A DNA stretch of 57,389 bases from Bacillus sp. 2205SS5-2 (GTDB taxonomy: Bacteria; Bacillota; Bacilli; Bacillales; Bacillaceae_K), in the NCBI RefSeq assembly GCF_037024155.1, contig NZ_JAYKTS010000002.1:206373-263761 (forward strand). The letters are read 5' to 3'. This document shows, in pieces, positions 26,878-36,740 of this stretch. Numbering within the stretch: the stretch's first letter is position 1; every line of letters starts with the position of its first letter. The notes beneath the pieces are model-generated. The model was not told where the DNA came from, did not search any database, and worked only from the letters and a program-made list of their open reading frames with translations. Both the position numbers and the translations under genes were made by a program.

Positions 26878-28506
26878 TTGGATTTGAATTGGCAGGAAAT
26901 GTTGTTTCAATTTTTTGGTGGTCTTGGTATTTTCTTGTATGGAATTAAGTTTATGGGTGATGGATTACAAAAATCAGCAGGCGATCGCCTTCGTGATATA
27001 TTAGATCGCTTTACAACTAACCCAATCATGGGTGTACTTGCTGGTATCATTGTAACCATTTTAATTCAAAGCTCTTCCGCAACAACCGTTATTACAGTGG
27101 GGCTAGTTAGTGCTGGATTTATGACACTTCGTCAAGCGATAGGTGTTATCATGGGAGCAAATATCGGGACAACCGTTACAGCTTTCATCATTGGTATCGA
27201 TATTGGAGAATACGCGCTTCCAATTATTGCTGCTGGTTCTATCTTATTGTTCTTCTTTAAAAACAAAAAGATCCATAATATTGGACAAATTGTATTTGGG
27301 TTTGGAGCCTTATTTTACGGTTTAGAATTAATGAGCGGGGGAATGAAACCTTTACGTTCACTTGAGGCGTTTTCTGAATTAACTGTAAATATGAGTGATA
27401 ATCCTATTTTAGGTGTAGTTATAGGAACAGTATTTACTGTAATTGTTCAAAGTTCAAGTGCGACAATTGGTATTTTGCAAGAACTATTTACAGAAGATCT
27501 TGTGGACTTATCCGCTGCGCTACCTGTTTTGTTCGGAGATAATATCGGAACGACAATTACAGCTGTCCTTGCATCCATTGGAACATCTGTTGCAGCAAGA
27601 CGTGCAGCTGCAACACATGTGATATTTAACCTAATCGGAACAACCGTATTCTTACTTTTATTAACACCATTTCAATTTTTCGTCGAATTTTTGCAAACCA
27701 CTATAGATTTGAAGCCGAAAATGACTATCGCATTTGCACACGGGTCGTTTAATATAACTAATACATTGATGCAGTTACCTTTTGTCGGTGTACTAGCTGC
27801 TCTTGTAACGAAATTAATTCCAGGTGAGGATTCAATCATTGATTATAAATCGAAACATCTAGATCCGATGTTTATTGAACAATCTCCTTCAATTGCGTTA
27901 GGACAAGCGAAAGAAGAAGTTCTTCGTATGGGCCAATTTGCTATCAAAGGACTTGAAGAAACGAATGAATTCCTTCGTTCAAAATCCAGCAAAAACGCCG
28001 AATCTGCCTATCAAATTGAATCGGCAATTAATAACTTAGATAAAAAGATTACAGATTACCTAGTACAACTATCTTCATCGCCATTATCTGAAATTGAATC
28101 TGAACGTCATTCTATATTAATGGATACTGTACGAGATATAGAGAGAATTGGTGATCACTTTGAAAATATTGTTGAACTTGTCGAGTACCAACAAACAAAT
28201 AAAGTGAAAATTACAGATCAAGCCATGAGTGATTTAGAGGAAATGTTTAAATTAACAACTGATACTGTTAGCAAGGCGATTACTTGTCTTGACCATAATG
28301 ATCAATCGGTAGCAAGAGAAGTCGCTGAAAAAGAAGATTTAATTGATAAAATGGAAAGAAAACTACGTAAACAACATATTCTTCGCTTAAATGAGGGGTT
28401 ATGTACCGGACAAGCAGGGATTGTCTATGTGGATATCATTAGTAATCTAGAACGTATTGGGGACCACGCGGTGAATATCGCAGAAGCTGTTTTGGGCGAA
28501 GAATAA
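26878..28506 (+). CDS. Na+/phosphate cotransporter family protein (NptA/YjbB type) with PhoU domain
   Basis: The 542-residue protein has two inverted Na/Pi-cotransporter repeats with the QSSSATT signature (first repeat) and QSSSATIG (second repeat), embedded in about eight to ten helices. From about residue 340 a cytosolic PhoU-like helical domain follows (RDIERIGDHFENIVELVEY and LERIGDHAVNIAEAV). The family imports or exports phosphate with sodium. TTG 26878 was chosen because AGGGG lies 9 bases upstream; TTG 26869 abuts it. Its PhoU domain parallels the separate phoU gene at 37765. Confidence 0.9.
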   Translation: MDLNWQEMLFQFFGGLGIFLYGIKFMGDGLQKSAGDRLRDILDRFTTNPIMGVLAGIIVTILIQSSSATTVITVGLVSAGFMTLRQAIGVIMGANIGTTVTAFIIGIDIGEYALPIIAAGSILLFFFKNKKIHNIGQIVFGFGALFYGLELMSGGMKPLRSLEAFSELTVNMSDNPILGVVIGTVFTVIVQSSSATIGILQELFTEDLVDLSAALPVLFGDNIGTTITAVLASIGTSVAARRAAATHVIFNLIGTTVFLLLLTPFQFFVEFLQTTIDLKPKMTIAFAHGSFNITNTLMQLPFVGVLAALVTKLIPGEDSIIDYKSKHLDPMFIEQSPSIALGQAKEEVLRMGQFAIKGLEETNEFLRSKSSKNAESAYQIESAINNLDKKITDYLVQLSSSPLSEIESERHSILMDTVRDIERIGDHFENIVELVEYQQTNKVKITDQAMSDLEEMFKLTTDTVSKAITCLDHNDQSVAREVAEKEDLIDKMERKLRKQHILRLNEGLCTGQAGIVYVDIISNLERIGDHAVNIAEAVLGEE

Positions 28507-28542
28507 GAAAACTATCAATTTTTGGTCGGACCCAATACAATG

Positions 28543-28573
28543 AAAGCAAGGAGAAATTCTCCTTGCTTTTTTT
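28543..28573 (+). terminator. Terminator after the Na/Pi cotransporter gene
   Basis: AAAGCAAGGAGAA pairs with TTCTCCTTGCTTT, with a T-run after it. Confidence 0.9.
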
Positions 28574-28593
28574 GAAAAGAATTAGTGAAAAAG

Positions 28594-28626
28594 CGGTCTC
28601 TTTACTAGCTCAAAGAGACTTGTTTT
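28594..28626 (+). terminator. Second hairpin just upstream of yqgC
   Basis: GTCTCTTT pairs with AAAGAGAC across an 8-base loop, followed by TTGTTTTTT. It ends about 18 bp before the yqgC start, so it is either a backup terminator or an attenuator of yqgC. Confidence 0.75.
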
Positions 28627-28644
28627 TTCTTGGGAGGTGAGATT

Positions 28645-29130
28645 ATGGAGTGGCTTTATTGGGGAATTGTTGTATTGTGTATTATCGTTTCATTTGTTGG
28701 CCTAATTTATCCCATCATTCCTAGCGTGGTATTTTTAGTAGCTGGGTTTATTCTTTATGGTGTATTCTTCTCGTTTGAACCATTTAATTGGCTGTTCTGG
28801 CTCATTCAAGGCATGTTTGTGTTGCTTTTATTTGGGGCCGATTACGTAGCCAATACAATTGGCTTAAAAAGATTTGGTGCGACGAAAGCGGGAATTATCG
28901 GAAGTACCGTCGGGATTTTAATTGGACCATTTATCATTCCTATTTTTGGTATCTTAATTGGCCCGTTTATTGGAGCTGTTTTAGGAGAATTGATTGTTCA
29001 CCGGACATCTATAAAAAGTGCAATGAAAGTTGGGATCGGCTCACTTGTTGGATTCATTAGTTCAGTTATTACAAAAGGAACCCTTCAAGTGATTATGGTA
29101 AGTTATTTCTTATGGCTAGTACTTAATTAG
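28645..29130 (+). CDS. yqgC: DUF456 family membrane protein YqgC
   Basis: The 161-residue protein is almost entirely hydrophobic with four to five helices. It has repeated Gly/Pro motifs (IGPFIIPIFGILIGPFIGAVLGEL) characteristic of DUF456. Function is unknown. ATG 28645 follows GGGAGGTGAGATT. It lies immediately upstream of sodA, as in B. subtilis. Confidence 0.87.
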   Translation: MEWLYWGIVVLCIIVSFVGLIYPIIPSVVFLVAGFILYGVFFSFEPFNWLFWLIQGMFVLLLFGADYVANTIGLKRFGATKAGIIGSTVGILIGPFIIPIFGILIGPFIGAVLGELIVHRTSIKSAMKVGIGSLVGFISSVITKGTLQVIMVSYFLWLVLN

Positions 29131-29268
29131 AGAATTTTTTTTGGAAAAAGAGGGATGATAATAACCGTTGGCCTGAGCTTATTATTTGATACAGCACCTA
29201 ATATTTGCTAGGCTAAACTTGTATGAATCATTCTTTGGTTCAAAAAAATACATAGGGGGAATCCTAAC

Positions 29269-29877
29269 ATGGCATTTGAATTACCTCAATTACCTTACGA
29301 ATATGATGCATTAGCTCCACACATCGACAAAGAAACAATGATGATTCACCACACAAAACACCACAATGCATATGTAACAAAATTAAATGATGCTTTAGCA
29401 GGTCACGATGAACTACTAAGTAAATCAGTAGAAGAAGTCGTTTCAAATTTAGACGCCGTTCCTGAAGCAGCTCGTACGGCTGTTCGCAACAATGGTGGTG
29501 GACATGCTAACCATAGTTTATTTTGGCAAGTTCTTTCTCCAAACGGAGGTGGTGAACCTACTGGCGATCTAGCAGACGCGATTAACCATAAATTTGGAAG
29601 CTATTCTAGTTTCCAAGAGAAGTTTGCAGCAGCTGCAGCAGGCCGTTTTGGTTCTGGTTGGGCATGGCTAGTAGTAAACAATGGCGAGCTTGAGGTTACA
29701 AGCACACCTAACCAAGACTCTCCATTAATGGACGGTAAAACTCCATTATTAGGCTTAGACGTTTGGGAGCATGCATACTATTTAAATTATCAAAATCGTC
29801 GCCCAGACTACATCAATGCTTTCTGGAATGTAGTAAACTGGGATGAAGTAACAAAACGATACACTTCAGCAAAATAA
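29269..29877 (+). CDS. sodA: Manganese superoxide dismutase
   Basis: Cytoplasmic enzyme that dismutates superoxide to oxygen and peroxide. The 202-residue protein has metal ligands in [12 protein letters not shown] (His), [13 protein letters not shown] (His) and [19 protein letters not shown] (Asp and His). [11 protein letters not shown] followed by SGWAWLV fits the Mn type. The start follows AGGGGGA. Own terminator follows. Confidence 0.97.
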   Translation: MAFELPQLPYEYDALAPHIDKETMMIHHTKHHNAYVTKLNDALAGHDELLSKSVEEVVSNLDAVPEAARTAVRNNGGGHANHSLFWQVLSPNGGGEPTGDLADAINHKFGSYSSFQEKFAAAAAGRFGSGWAWLVVNNGELEVTSTPNQDSPLMDGKTPLLGLDVWEHAYYLNYQNRRPDYINAFWNVVNWDEVTKRYTSAK

Positions 29878-29920
29878 AGAGCGTACCTTAAGCTTTGTGC
29901 CTGTACGTATGATTACAATG

Positions 29921-29958
29921 AAAAAACCGCTTCGACCATCGAGTCGTAGCGGTTTTTT
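29921..29958 (+). terminator. Terminator after sodA
   Basis: AAAAAACCGCT pairs with AGCGGTTTTTT; an inner CGAC/GTCG pair extends the stem. Confidence 0.92.
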
Positions 29959-30072
29959 ATTATGCGATAGTAAAAAATTAGCTTATGTAGATGGAGAATT
30001 CTCTTGTTAATTTTGCATAACTTCCGCCACTTCTTCAAAAAATAGCGGTAAGCAAAAAAGGGAGTTTTGATA

Positions 30073-31284
30073 ATGAGGCATATGAAGAAAGTGCTAGGTG
30101 ATGTGGAATTTACAAAGGATTTGACCCTCTTATTGTTAATTGGAGGAATTTACTCGTTAAGCATTGCGTTATCAAATACATTTGTCAATATTTATTTATG
30201 GAAACAGTCAGGTGAATATTTTGATCTAGGGGTATACAATCTAACAGTGGTTATTTTTCAGCCGTTAACATTCATCTTAGCTGGTAGATGGGCGAAAAAA
30301 ATTGACCGGGTCATTGTTTTACGAATTGGGGTCATTTTTTTAGCATTATTTTTTTTAACGGTCTTGTACTTCGGAGAAACGGCCGCATCAAATCTCGTGA
30401 TTTTAGGGGCATTATTAGGAATAGGTTACGGCTTTTATTGGCTAGCCTTTAATGTGCTAACCTTTGAAATTACGGAACCAGAGACAAGGGATTTCTTTAA
30501 TGGATTTTTAGGGGTATTAACCTCGAGTGGAGGGATGATTGGACCTATTTTAGCAGGCTTCATCATTTCAAGATTTACTTCATTTCAAGGCTATACGATT
30601 GTTTTTGGTCTTTCTCTAGCCTTGTTTAGCATTGCGGTCTTGTTAAGTTTTTTCTTGAAGAGACGTCCAGCACATGGAAAATACTGCTTTCGACGTATTT
30701 ATCAAGAACGAAAAAAGAGTGAAAATTGGCGTTTGATTACGAATGCTCACTTCTTTCAAGGGTTAAGAGAAGGAACCTTTCTCTTCGTTATCTCCGTGTT
30801 TGTGTTTATTACTACAGGAAGTGAATTTGCCATTGGGACATTCGGTTTGGTTAACTCTGGAATTGCATTCGCTTCCTATTACATTACCTCTCGTGTAATC
30901 AAAAAAAGTCAAAGGAAAAGAGCGATATTCTATGGGGGGTTGTTGTTATATGCGTCAATTCTCTTATTGGTTTTTGATTTAAGTTATTCCAAATTATTGA
31001 TTTACGCAGCGGTCATCGCGGTTGCTTATCCATTACTACTCGTTCCTTACGTCTCAATGACATATGATGTGATCGGTAAAGGTTGGAAAGCTGCGGAAAT
31101 GAGAATAGAATATATTGTTGTAAGGGAAATTTTCTTGAATGCAGGAAGAATCGTCTCAGTTGTGGCGTTTTTAATATCGGTAAGATTTTTTGATCCCGAA
31201 ACTAGTTTGCCATGGCTATTACTGTTTCTGGGTGGGGGGCATTTTTGTATTTACTTCTTCATTCGAAAAGTACAGTTGGTGTAA
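30073..31284 (+). CDS. yqgE: MFS transporter YqgE
   Basis: The 403-residue major facilitator protein has about twelve membrane helices. After TM2 a short basic loop (GRWAKKIDRVIVLRIG) takes the place of the usual MFS motif A. A basic loop at about 198-222 (FLKRRPAHGKYCFRRIYQERKKSENWR) separates the two halves. The substrate cannot be predicted. ATG 30073 is 8 bases after GGGAG; the TTG two codons earlier abuts it. It is monocistronic with its own terminator. Confidence 0.87.
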   Translation: MRHMKKVLGDVEFTKDLTLLLLIGGIYSLSIALSNTFVNIYLWKQSGEYFDLGVYNLTVVIFQPLTFILAGRWAKKIDRVIVLRIGVIFLALFFLTVLYFGETAASNLVILGALLGIGYGFYWLAFNVLTFEITEPETRDFFNGFLGVLTSSGGMIGPILAGFIISRFTSFQGYTIVFGLSLALFSIAVLLSFFLKRRPAHGKYCFRRIYQERKKSENWRLITNAHFFQGLREGTFLFVISVFVFITTGSEFAIGTFGLVNSGIAFASYYITSRVIKKSQRKRAIFYGGLLLYASILLLVFDLSYSKLLIYAAVIAVAYPLLLVPYVSMTYDVIGKGWKAAEMRIEYIVVREIFLNAGRIVSVVAFLISVRFFDPETSLPWLLLFLGGGHFCIYFFIRKVQLV

Positions 31285-31310
31285 AGGAGGAATATATTTC
31301 TCCTTTTTTC
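31284..31310 (+). terminator. Terminator after yqgE
   Basis: AAAGGAG pairs with CTCCTTT, then TTTC and a T-rich tail. It begins at the yqgE stop codon. Confidence 0.75.
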
Positions 31311-31394
31311 TTTCTTTTATACATATGTATAGCGAAATCTTATAAGTTTATATAAAATAGAGTAAGATGCTTGAACGAAGGAAGGATGTACACG

Positions 31395-33593
31395 TTGAAC
31401 CGTAAAACACAGAATAAGAAGAAGAAAACACATGTATTTGGGCGAATGAATATATTGTTTTTTGCCGTCTTTTTGCTTTTTTCTCTACTCGTCTTACGTT
31501 TAGGGATTGTCCAAATTGTCCATGGAGAAGATTACTTACGAGAAGTGGAACGGACGGAGGAAGTTGTCATTAGTACAAATGTTCCTCGGGGAAAAATGTA
31601 TGATCGAAATGGGACGTTAGTGGTAGACAATACCCCTTTATTAGCGATTACATATACAAAAAGTCAGTCCACTAAGACAACTGATGTACTAGAAGTGGCT
31701 CAGGAACTAGCCAAGTTGATTGAAAAAAACACGGACCGCATTACTGAGCGTGATCGAAAAGATTATTTACTAATAACTGAAAAAATAACAATTGAAGATA
31801 AAGTACCCAAAAAAGAGCAAATGAAAATCGAGAAGGAAAAAAACATCGATGCGGATAAAGAGATGTATCAACGAACATTAGATCGAATTACAGAATCTGA
31901 ATTAAATTCGCTAAACGAGAGTGAATTAGAGATATTGGCGATTTTTCGTGAAATGAATAGTGGCTATGCCCTATCTCCGCAAATCGTCAAAGTAGGCCAA
32001 GGTGATGACAAGTCTACCTATGTGACAGAACGTGAATTTGCCGTCGTGAGTGAGCATTTATCTTCTCTGCCGGGAATCAATACTACCACAGATTGGGAAC
32101 GGGAATACAGGTATGGGGACACATTAAGCTCGATACTCGGGAAGATTACAACTTCACGTGAAGGACTTCCAAGCGAAAATTTAGATTATTATATGGCAAG
32201 AGGTTACAGCCGAAATGATCGCGTCGGAAAAAGCTTTATTGAACTGCAGTATGAAGATGTATTGAAAGGCCAGAAAGCCAAATACAAAAATATAACAGAT
32301 AAAGCAGGGAATGTTTTAGAAACAGAAGTCATTCAAGAAGGTGAACGAGGGCAGGATCTTATATTAACGATTGATATGGAATTACAACAAGCCGTCGACA
32401 AGATTGTCGAGGATGAATTAAGACGGATCAAAAACACCGGACTTCACCCATTAGTGGATCGCATTTTCTTTTCAATGATGGATCCGAATACGGGTGAGAT
32501 TCTAGCGATGTCTGGCAAGCAATGGGTAACTGATCCAGAAACCAACCAAGGTGGAATTATTGATTATGCGATGGGGAATTTTACATCTGCCCATGAAATT
32601 GGATCTTCGGTAAAAGGTGCAACAGTGTTAAGTGGATACATGAATGGAGCATTGTCTCCAGGGCAGTACTTAGTTGACGAGCCGATGAAGTTCAAAGGAA
32701 CTCCTGGTATAAAAAATTCATGGTTTAATACATCTCTAGGTTCACGACATTCAATGAATGAGGAACTTGCGCTAGAAAAATCATCCAATGCGTTTATGTA
32801 TCAAATAGCTTTAAGAAGTGCTGGGGAAGTCTATCGTTACGAGTCCCCACTAGGCTTTACCCCTGATAATTTCGAAACCTTCAGAAATTATTATAGTCAG
32901 TTTGGACTTGGTGTTAGAACAGGAATTGATCTTCCGGGGGAACAAGTGGGATTTAAACAACTGGATCGATTATCTTTAGCGAGGGAGCCGGGGAAACTAC
33001 TTGACTTAGTAATCGGTCAATATGACACCTATACACCGTTGCAAATGCTACAATATGCGTCCACTATCGCAAACGGTGGATATCGCATTGCTCCAAAGGT
33101 TGTGAAGGAAATTCGGGAACCATCCCTTGCTCCTGAAGAATTAGGAGCGATTTCATTTGAAAGTTCCCCTGAAGTTTTAAACCGTTTGGATGTAACTGAA
33201 AATGAGTTAAAAACTGTTCAACGAGGGTTTTATCGAGTGTATCATTATCCACAAGGAACAGGTAGGAAATATTTCAAAGACGGTTTGACTGATTACGTTG
33301 CCGCAGGAAAAACAGGAACTGCTGAAGTGGTTTATTTTGGTCCTAAAAAATCCTATTGGGGAACAATGACGGAAAATTATACGCTGATTGGCTACGCTCC
33401 TTACGATAATCCAGAAGTAGCTGTTTCCACTATTGTTCCATGGGGAAATACCAATCTCCCTACAAATCAAAAACTTGAATCTAATAAAGCAATGGGGAAA
33501 GCCGCATTAGATAAATATTTCGAATTAAAAGAGCAACGATCAAGTAGAGAAGAGCAAGCAATATCCCCTCCAGATCAAGCTGAGTCAGAGTAG
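31395..33593 (+). CDS. pbpA: Class B penicillin-binding protein PbpA (PBP2A type)
   Basis: A transpeptidase for lateral wall elongation, anchored in the membrane and acting outside. The 732-residue protein has a basic cytosolic start, one membrane helix (ILFFAVFLLFSLLVLRLGI) and an N-terminal dimerisation/pedestal domain that begins NVPRGKMYDRNG. The penicillin-binding domain has SSVK (about residue 404), SSN and KTGTAE. TTG 31395 is 9 bases after GAAGGAAGG; ATG 31386 directly abuts that site. A long charged insert at about residues 105-170 is hydrophilic and Lys/Glu-rich. It precedes pstS, as in B. subtilis. Confidence 0.94.
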   Translation: MNRKTQNKKKKTHVFGRMNILFFAVFLLFSLLVLRLGIVQIVHGEDYLREVERTEEVVISTNVPRGKMYDRNGTLVVDNTPLLAITYTKSQSTKTTDVLEVAQELAKLIEKNTDRITERDRKDYLLITEKITIEDKVPKKEQMKIEKEKNIDADKEMYQRTLDRITESELNSLNESELEILAIFREMNSGYALSPQIVKVGQGDDKSTYVTEREFAVVSEHLSSLPGINTTTDWEREYRYGDTLSSILGKITTSREGLPSENLDYYMARGYSRNDRVGKSFIELQYEDVLKGQKAKYKNITDKAGNVLETEVIQEGERGQDLILTIDMELQQAVDKIVEDELRRIKNTGLHPLVDRIFFSMMDPNTGEILAMSGKQWVTDPETNQGGIIDYAMGNFTSAHEIGSSVKGATVLSGYMNGALSPGQYLVDEPMKFKGTPGIKNSWFNTSLGSRHSMNEELALEKSSNAFMYQIALRSAGEVYRYESPLGFTPDNFETFRNYYSQFGLGVRTGIDLPGEQVGFKQLDRLSLAREPGKLLDLVIGQYDTYTPLQMLQYASTIANGGYRIAPKVVKEIREPSLAPEELGAISFESSPEVLNRLDVTENELKTVQRGFYRVYHYPQGTGRKYFKDGLTDYVAAGKTGTAEVVYFGPKKSYWGTMTENYTLIGYAPYDNPEVAVSTIVPWGNTNLPTNQKLESNKAMGKAALDKYFELKEQRSSREEQAISPPDQAESE

Positions 33594-33596
33594 TAG

Positions 33597-33629
33597 AAAG
33601 ACCATTGCCCAAAAAGCAATGGTCTTTTT
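33597..33629 (+). terminator. Terminator after pbpA
   Basis: AAAGACCATTGC pairs with GCAATGGTCTTT around a 7-base loop, then TTT. Confidence 0.92.
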
Positions 33630-33729
33630 TGACATGAATTATCCAAAGAGGAACATAAAAAATTTCCATATAGCGACCTTTCAATATATAAAGTGCCACT
33701 ATACCCAAACTCAATCGAAAATAGTCGAA

Positions 33730-33768
33730 TTTACAAAACCTTTACAAACCGTTAAAACCTTATTAATA
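33730..33768 (+). promoter_or_regulatory. PhoP box array upstream of pstS
   Basis: Four direct hexamers at exact 11-bp spacing: TTTACA (33730), TTTACA (33741), TTAAAA (33752), TTAATA (33763). They match the PhoP consensus TT(A/T/C)A(C/T)A with 5-bp gaps. This is the expected activator site for induction of the pst operon by PhoPR under phosphate limitation. The array sits about 65-100 bp before pstS. Confidence 0.85.
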
Positions 33769-33832
33769 GTATTCATTTAATCTATTACTTGTAGGGCAAA
33801 TAAAGCAAAATTTATTAGGGGGAATTACCGTA

Positions 33833-34792
33833 ATGAAAAGCTTCAAACATTTTTTAGCGACAGCAGCAGTAGGATCAGCTCTTATCTTAGGAGCATGTGG
33901 ATCTGATGAAACAGAAAATTCTAACAACGGGTCCGATGAAAAAGCAGCAGAACTACAAGGTGAAGTAAACATCGACGGTTCTTCTACAGTATATCCAATC
34001 ATGGAAGCAATTGCTGAAGAATACATGGTTAATCAACCCAAAGTAAATGTAACTGTTGGATTTTCTGGAACGGGTGGCGGATTTGAAAAATTCATTGCAG
34101 GCGATACGGTAATCTCTGATGCATCGCGTCCAATCAAGGATAAAGAAAAAGAAGCTTTAGCAGAAGCGGGCATCGACTTTACAGAAATTAAAATTGCGAA
34201 CGACGGTCTTTCGGTTGTTATTAACCCTAAAAATGATTTTGTAGACTACTTAACGGTAGACGAGTTGAAAATGATTTGGGTTCAAGATGGAACGACAAAA
34301 ACGTGGGCGGACATTCGTGAGGAGTGGCCTAAAGAAGAAATTAAATTTTATTCTCCCGGAACAGACTCAGGTACATTTGACTATTTCAATGAAGTTATTT
34401 TAGAAGATGAGCCGATGAATGAGTCTGCTACACTATCTGAAGATGATAACGTATTAGTTCAAGGTGTAACAGGTGATGAAAATGCTATTGGATACTTTGG
34501 TTATGCGTATTATTTAGAGAATAAAGATAAATTAAAAGTAGTTCCAATCGATAATGGTGAAGGTGCAGTTGAACCGACAAACGGAACGGTTGAAAGCGGG
34601 GAATATGCCCCACTATCCCGTCCACTATTCATTTATGTAAAGAACTCAGCTGTGGAAGAAGACGAAGCTGTATATGATTACGTTAAGTTCGCATTAGATA
34701 ATGCTGCAACACTTGCTGAAGAAGTTGGTTATGTTCGTTTAGAACAAAGCGTTTATGATGATGCAATGGAAGCAGTAGAAAGTTTACGATAA
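33833..34792 (+). CDS. pstS: Phosphate-binding lipoprotein PstS
   Basis: Captures phosphate outside the cell for the PstCAB importer. The 319-residue precursor has a lipobox LGAC with the lipidated Cys at residue 22, an Asp/Asn/Glu-rich linker, and then the two-lobed phosphate-binding fold. Phosphate-contact motifs include DGSSTVYPIMEAIAEEY, SGTGGGFEKFIAGD, DASRP and PGTDSGTFDYF. AGGGGG precedes the start. A long hairpin directly follows the gene. Confidence 0.97.
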   Translation: MKSFKHFLATAAVGSALILGACGSDETENSNNGSDEKAAELQGEVNIDGSSTVYPIMEAIAEEYMVNQPKVNVTVGFSGTGGGFEKFIAGDTVISDASRPIKDKEKEALAEAGIDFTEIKIANDGLSVVINPKNDFVDYLTVDELKMIWVQDGTTKTWADIREEWPKEEIKFYSPGTDSGTFDYFNEVILEDEPMNESATLSEDDNVLVQGVTGDENAIGYFGYAYYLENKDKLKVVPIDNGEGAVEPTNGTVESGEYAPLSRPLFIYVKNSAVEEDEAVYDYVKFALDNAATLAEEVGYVRLEQSVYDDAMEAVESLR

Positions 34793-34810
34793 GAAACAAA
34801 TGGATTGAGT

Positions 34811-34850
34811 TGACATGAAGAGAAGCAGCTCGTAGCTTCTCTTCTTGTCA
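34811..34850 (+). promoter_or_regulatory. Long hairpin between pstS and pstC
   Basis: TGACA-GAAGAGAAGC (34811-34826) pairs with GCTTCTCTTC-TGTCA (34835-34850), with one bulge position on each side. There is no T-run. In B. subtilis pstS mRNA is more abundant than the rest of the operon through processing, and this stem could protect the pstS 3' end in the same way (inference). Confidence 0.7.
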
Positions 34851-34873
34851 TGCACCGGAAAGGGGTTTTCACA

Positions 34874-35821
34874 ATGGCTGTTTCGGGTTCAAGAGAAAAA
34901 ATGAATATTCAAGAAATGATTGAACAAAAAAGTACAAAAAGCATCTCACATACTATGGAAAAAATGGTACCTGTCATATTATTTTTATTAGCATCGGTTT
35001 CTGTGCTTACTACACTAGGTATATTGTTTACGCTAGTTGTTGAAACCTTTACATTCTTTTCACAGGTATCGTTATGGGACTTTATTTCTGAAAAGAAATG
35101 GTACCCATTTGTGGAGGCGAGTGCGTCATACGGGGTCATGCCACTTGTTTCTGGAACGTTAAAAATCACTTTAATTGCTACCATTACAGCTGTGCCAATT
35201 GGTCTTGGGGCTGCCATTTTCTTGAGTGAATATGCATCTGATCGCTCACGAAGAATTATTAAACCGATTCTTGAAGTGCTTGCGGGAGTGCCGACCATTG
35301 TTTATGGATTTTTTGCGTTGACGTTTGTCACGCCTGTTCTTCAAAAAATCATTCCGGAGCTTAGTATATTTAATGCACTAAGTCCTGGTATTGTGGTTGG
35401 AATTATGATTATTCCTATGATTGCTTCTTTGTCTGAAGATGCGATGTCATCTGTTCCGAATGCGATGCGTGAGGGGGCACTAGGGTTAGGATCAACCAAA
35501 CTTGAGGTGACAATTAAAGTAGTTCTTCCTGCTGCAATCTCAGGAATTATCGCTTCTATTGTCCTAGCTGTATCACGTGCTATTGGTGAAACCATGATTG
35601 TCACAGTTGCCGGTGGATCAACACCGAACCTGGATTGGAATATCACCGATTCGATTCAAACGATGACATCTTATATTGTCCAAGTGAGTACGGGAGATGC
35701 TGGATACGGAACAACGATTTACTATAGTATTTATGCTGTTGGATTTACGTTGTTTATGTTTACGCTAGTAATGAACCTACTTGCACAATATATTTCAAAA
35801 CGCTTTAGGGAGGAATATTAA
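34874..35821 (+). CDS. pstC: Phosphate ABC transporter permease PstC
   Basis: One of two membrane subunits of the high-affinity phosphate importer. The 315-residue protein has a soluble N-terminus (about 30 residues) and six helices. The EAA-type coupling motif is in MREGALGLGSTKLEVTIKVVLPAAISGI, and VLAVSRAIGETMIVTVAGG follows. ATG 34874 follows AAAGGGG. Its stop overlaps the pstA start (TAATG). Confidence 0.96.
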   Translation: MAVSGSREKMNIQEMIEQKSTKSISHTMEKMVPVILFLLASVSVLTTLGILFTLVVETFTFFSQVSLWDFISEKKWYPFVEASASYGVMPLVSGTLKITLIATITAVPIGLGAAIFLSEYASDRSRRIIKPILEVLAGVPTIVYGFFALTFVTPVLQKIIPELSIFNALSPGIVVGIMIIPMIASLSEDAMSSVPNAMREGALGLGSTKLEVTIKVVLPAAISGIIASIVLAVSRAIGETMIVTVAGGSTPNLDWNITDSIQTMTSYIVQVSTGDAGYGTTIYYSIYAVGFTLFMFTLVMNLLAQYISKRFREEY

Positions 35822-36699
35822 TGAAGTACATTGATCAACAAGTTGTTGCATCAAAAATGTCTTCCCGTTTAAGAATAAACACCCTATTTAAAGGCATTTT
35901 TATAGCAGCCACTTCATTTGGTTTAGTTATTCTAGCCGTGTTATTTTATCGGATATTAACTCAAGGAATTGGGTATTTAGATTTAGATTTTTTTACTAAT
36001 TTTGCGTCGCGTAAACCAGAGAACGCTGGGATAAAAGCAGCATTAATCGGTTCCGTCTGGTTAATGAGCGTCGTCACACCAGTGTCTTTTATATTAGGAG
36101 TTGGCACAGCGGTTTATCTTGAGGAATATGCTAGAAAAAACAAATTAAATTCATTTATTCAAGTGAATATTTCAAACCTAGCTGGGGTCCCATCTGTAGT
36201 TTTTGGGTTGCTTGGATTGACTATTTTTGTTCGGACGTTGAATTTACAAATTAGTATTCTAGCTGCGGGACTAACGATGAGTTTACTAATTCTTCCTGTA
36301 ATAATCGTTGCTTCTCAAGAAGCGGTACGGTCTGTTCCGAAAGAATTGCGAGAAGCATCCTATGGCATGGGTGCGACTAAATGGCAAACCATTTTGCGAG
36401 TAGTTTTACCGGCAGCCATTCCTGGAATTATTACAGGAACTATTTTAGCTGTTTCACGTGCGATTGGAGAAACAGCACCGTTAGTCGTTATTGGTATACC
36501 AACCTTTATCGCATTCCTTCCTACAGGTATTATGGATAAATTTACAGCATTGCCAATGCAAATCTATAACTGGACGAGTCGACCTCAGGAAGAATTCCAT
36601 GCATTAGCGGCAACTGGAATTATCGTTCTTCTTGGCTTGCTAATTGTCATGAATTCTATAGCTGTATTGATTAGAAATAAATTTCAAAAACGATACTAA
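35821..36699 (+). CDS. pstA: Phosphate ABC transporter permease PstA
   Basis: The second membrane subunit, 292 residues with six helices. The EAA motif is in LREASYGMGATKWQTILRVVLPAAIPGI, and AVSRAIGETAPLVVIG follows. It overlaps pstC by one base, with GGGAGGAA upstream as ribosome site, which implies coupled translation. Confidence 0.96.
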   Translation: MKYIDQQVVASKMSSRLRINTLFKGIFIAATSFGLVILAVLFYRILTQGIGYLDLDFFTNFASRKPENAGIKAALIGSVWLMSVVTPVSFILGVGTAVYLEEYARKNKLNSFIQVNISNLAGVPSVVFGLLGLTIFVRTLNLQISILAAGLTMSLLILPVIIVASQEAVRSVPKELREASYGMGATKWQTILRVVLPAAIPGIITGTILAVSRAIGETAPLVVIGIPTFIAFLPTGIMDKFTALPMQIYNWTSRPQEEFHALAATGIIVLLGLLIVMNSIAVLIRNKFQKRY

Positions 36700-36740
36700 A
36701 TTATCGCATTGTTTTAATAGGATGAAGGGGGATTTCCATC

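Noticed and set aside
29160-29240. TTGATA-17-TAGGCT as a sodA promoter
   Set aside because: The -10 hexamer matches the consensus at only three positions; not reported as a feature.
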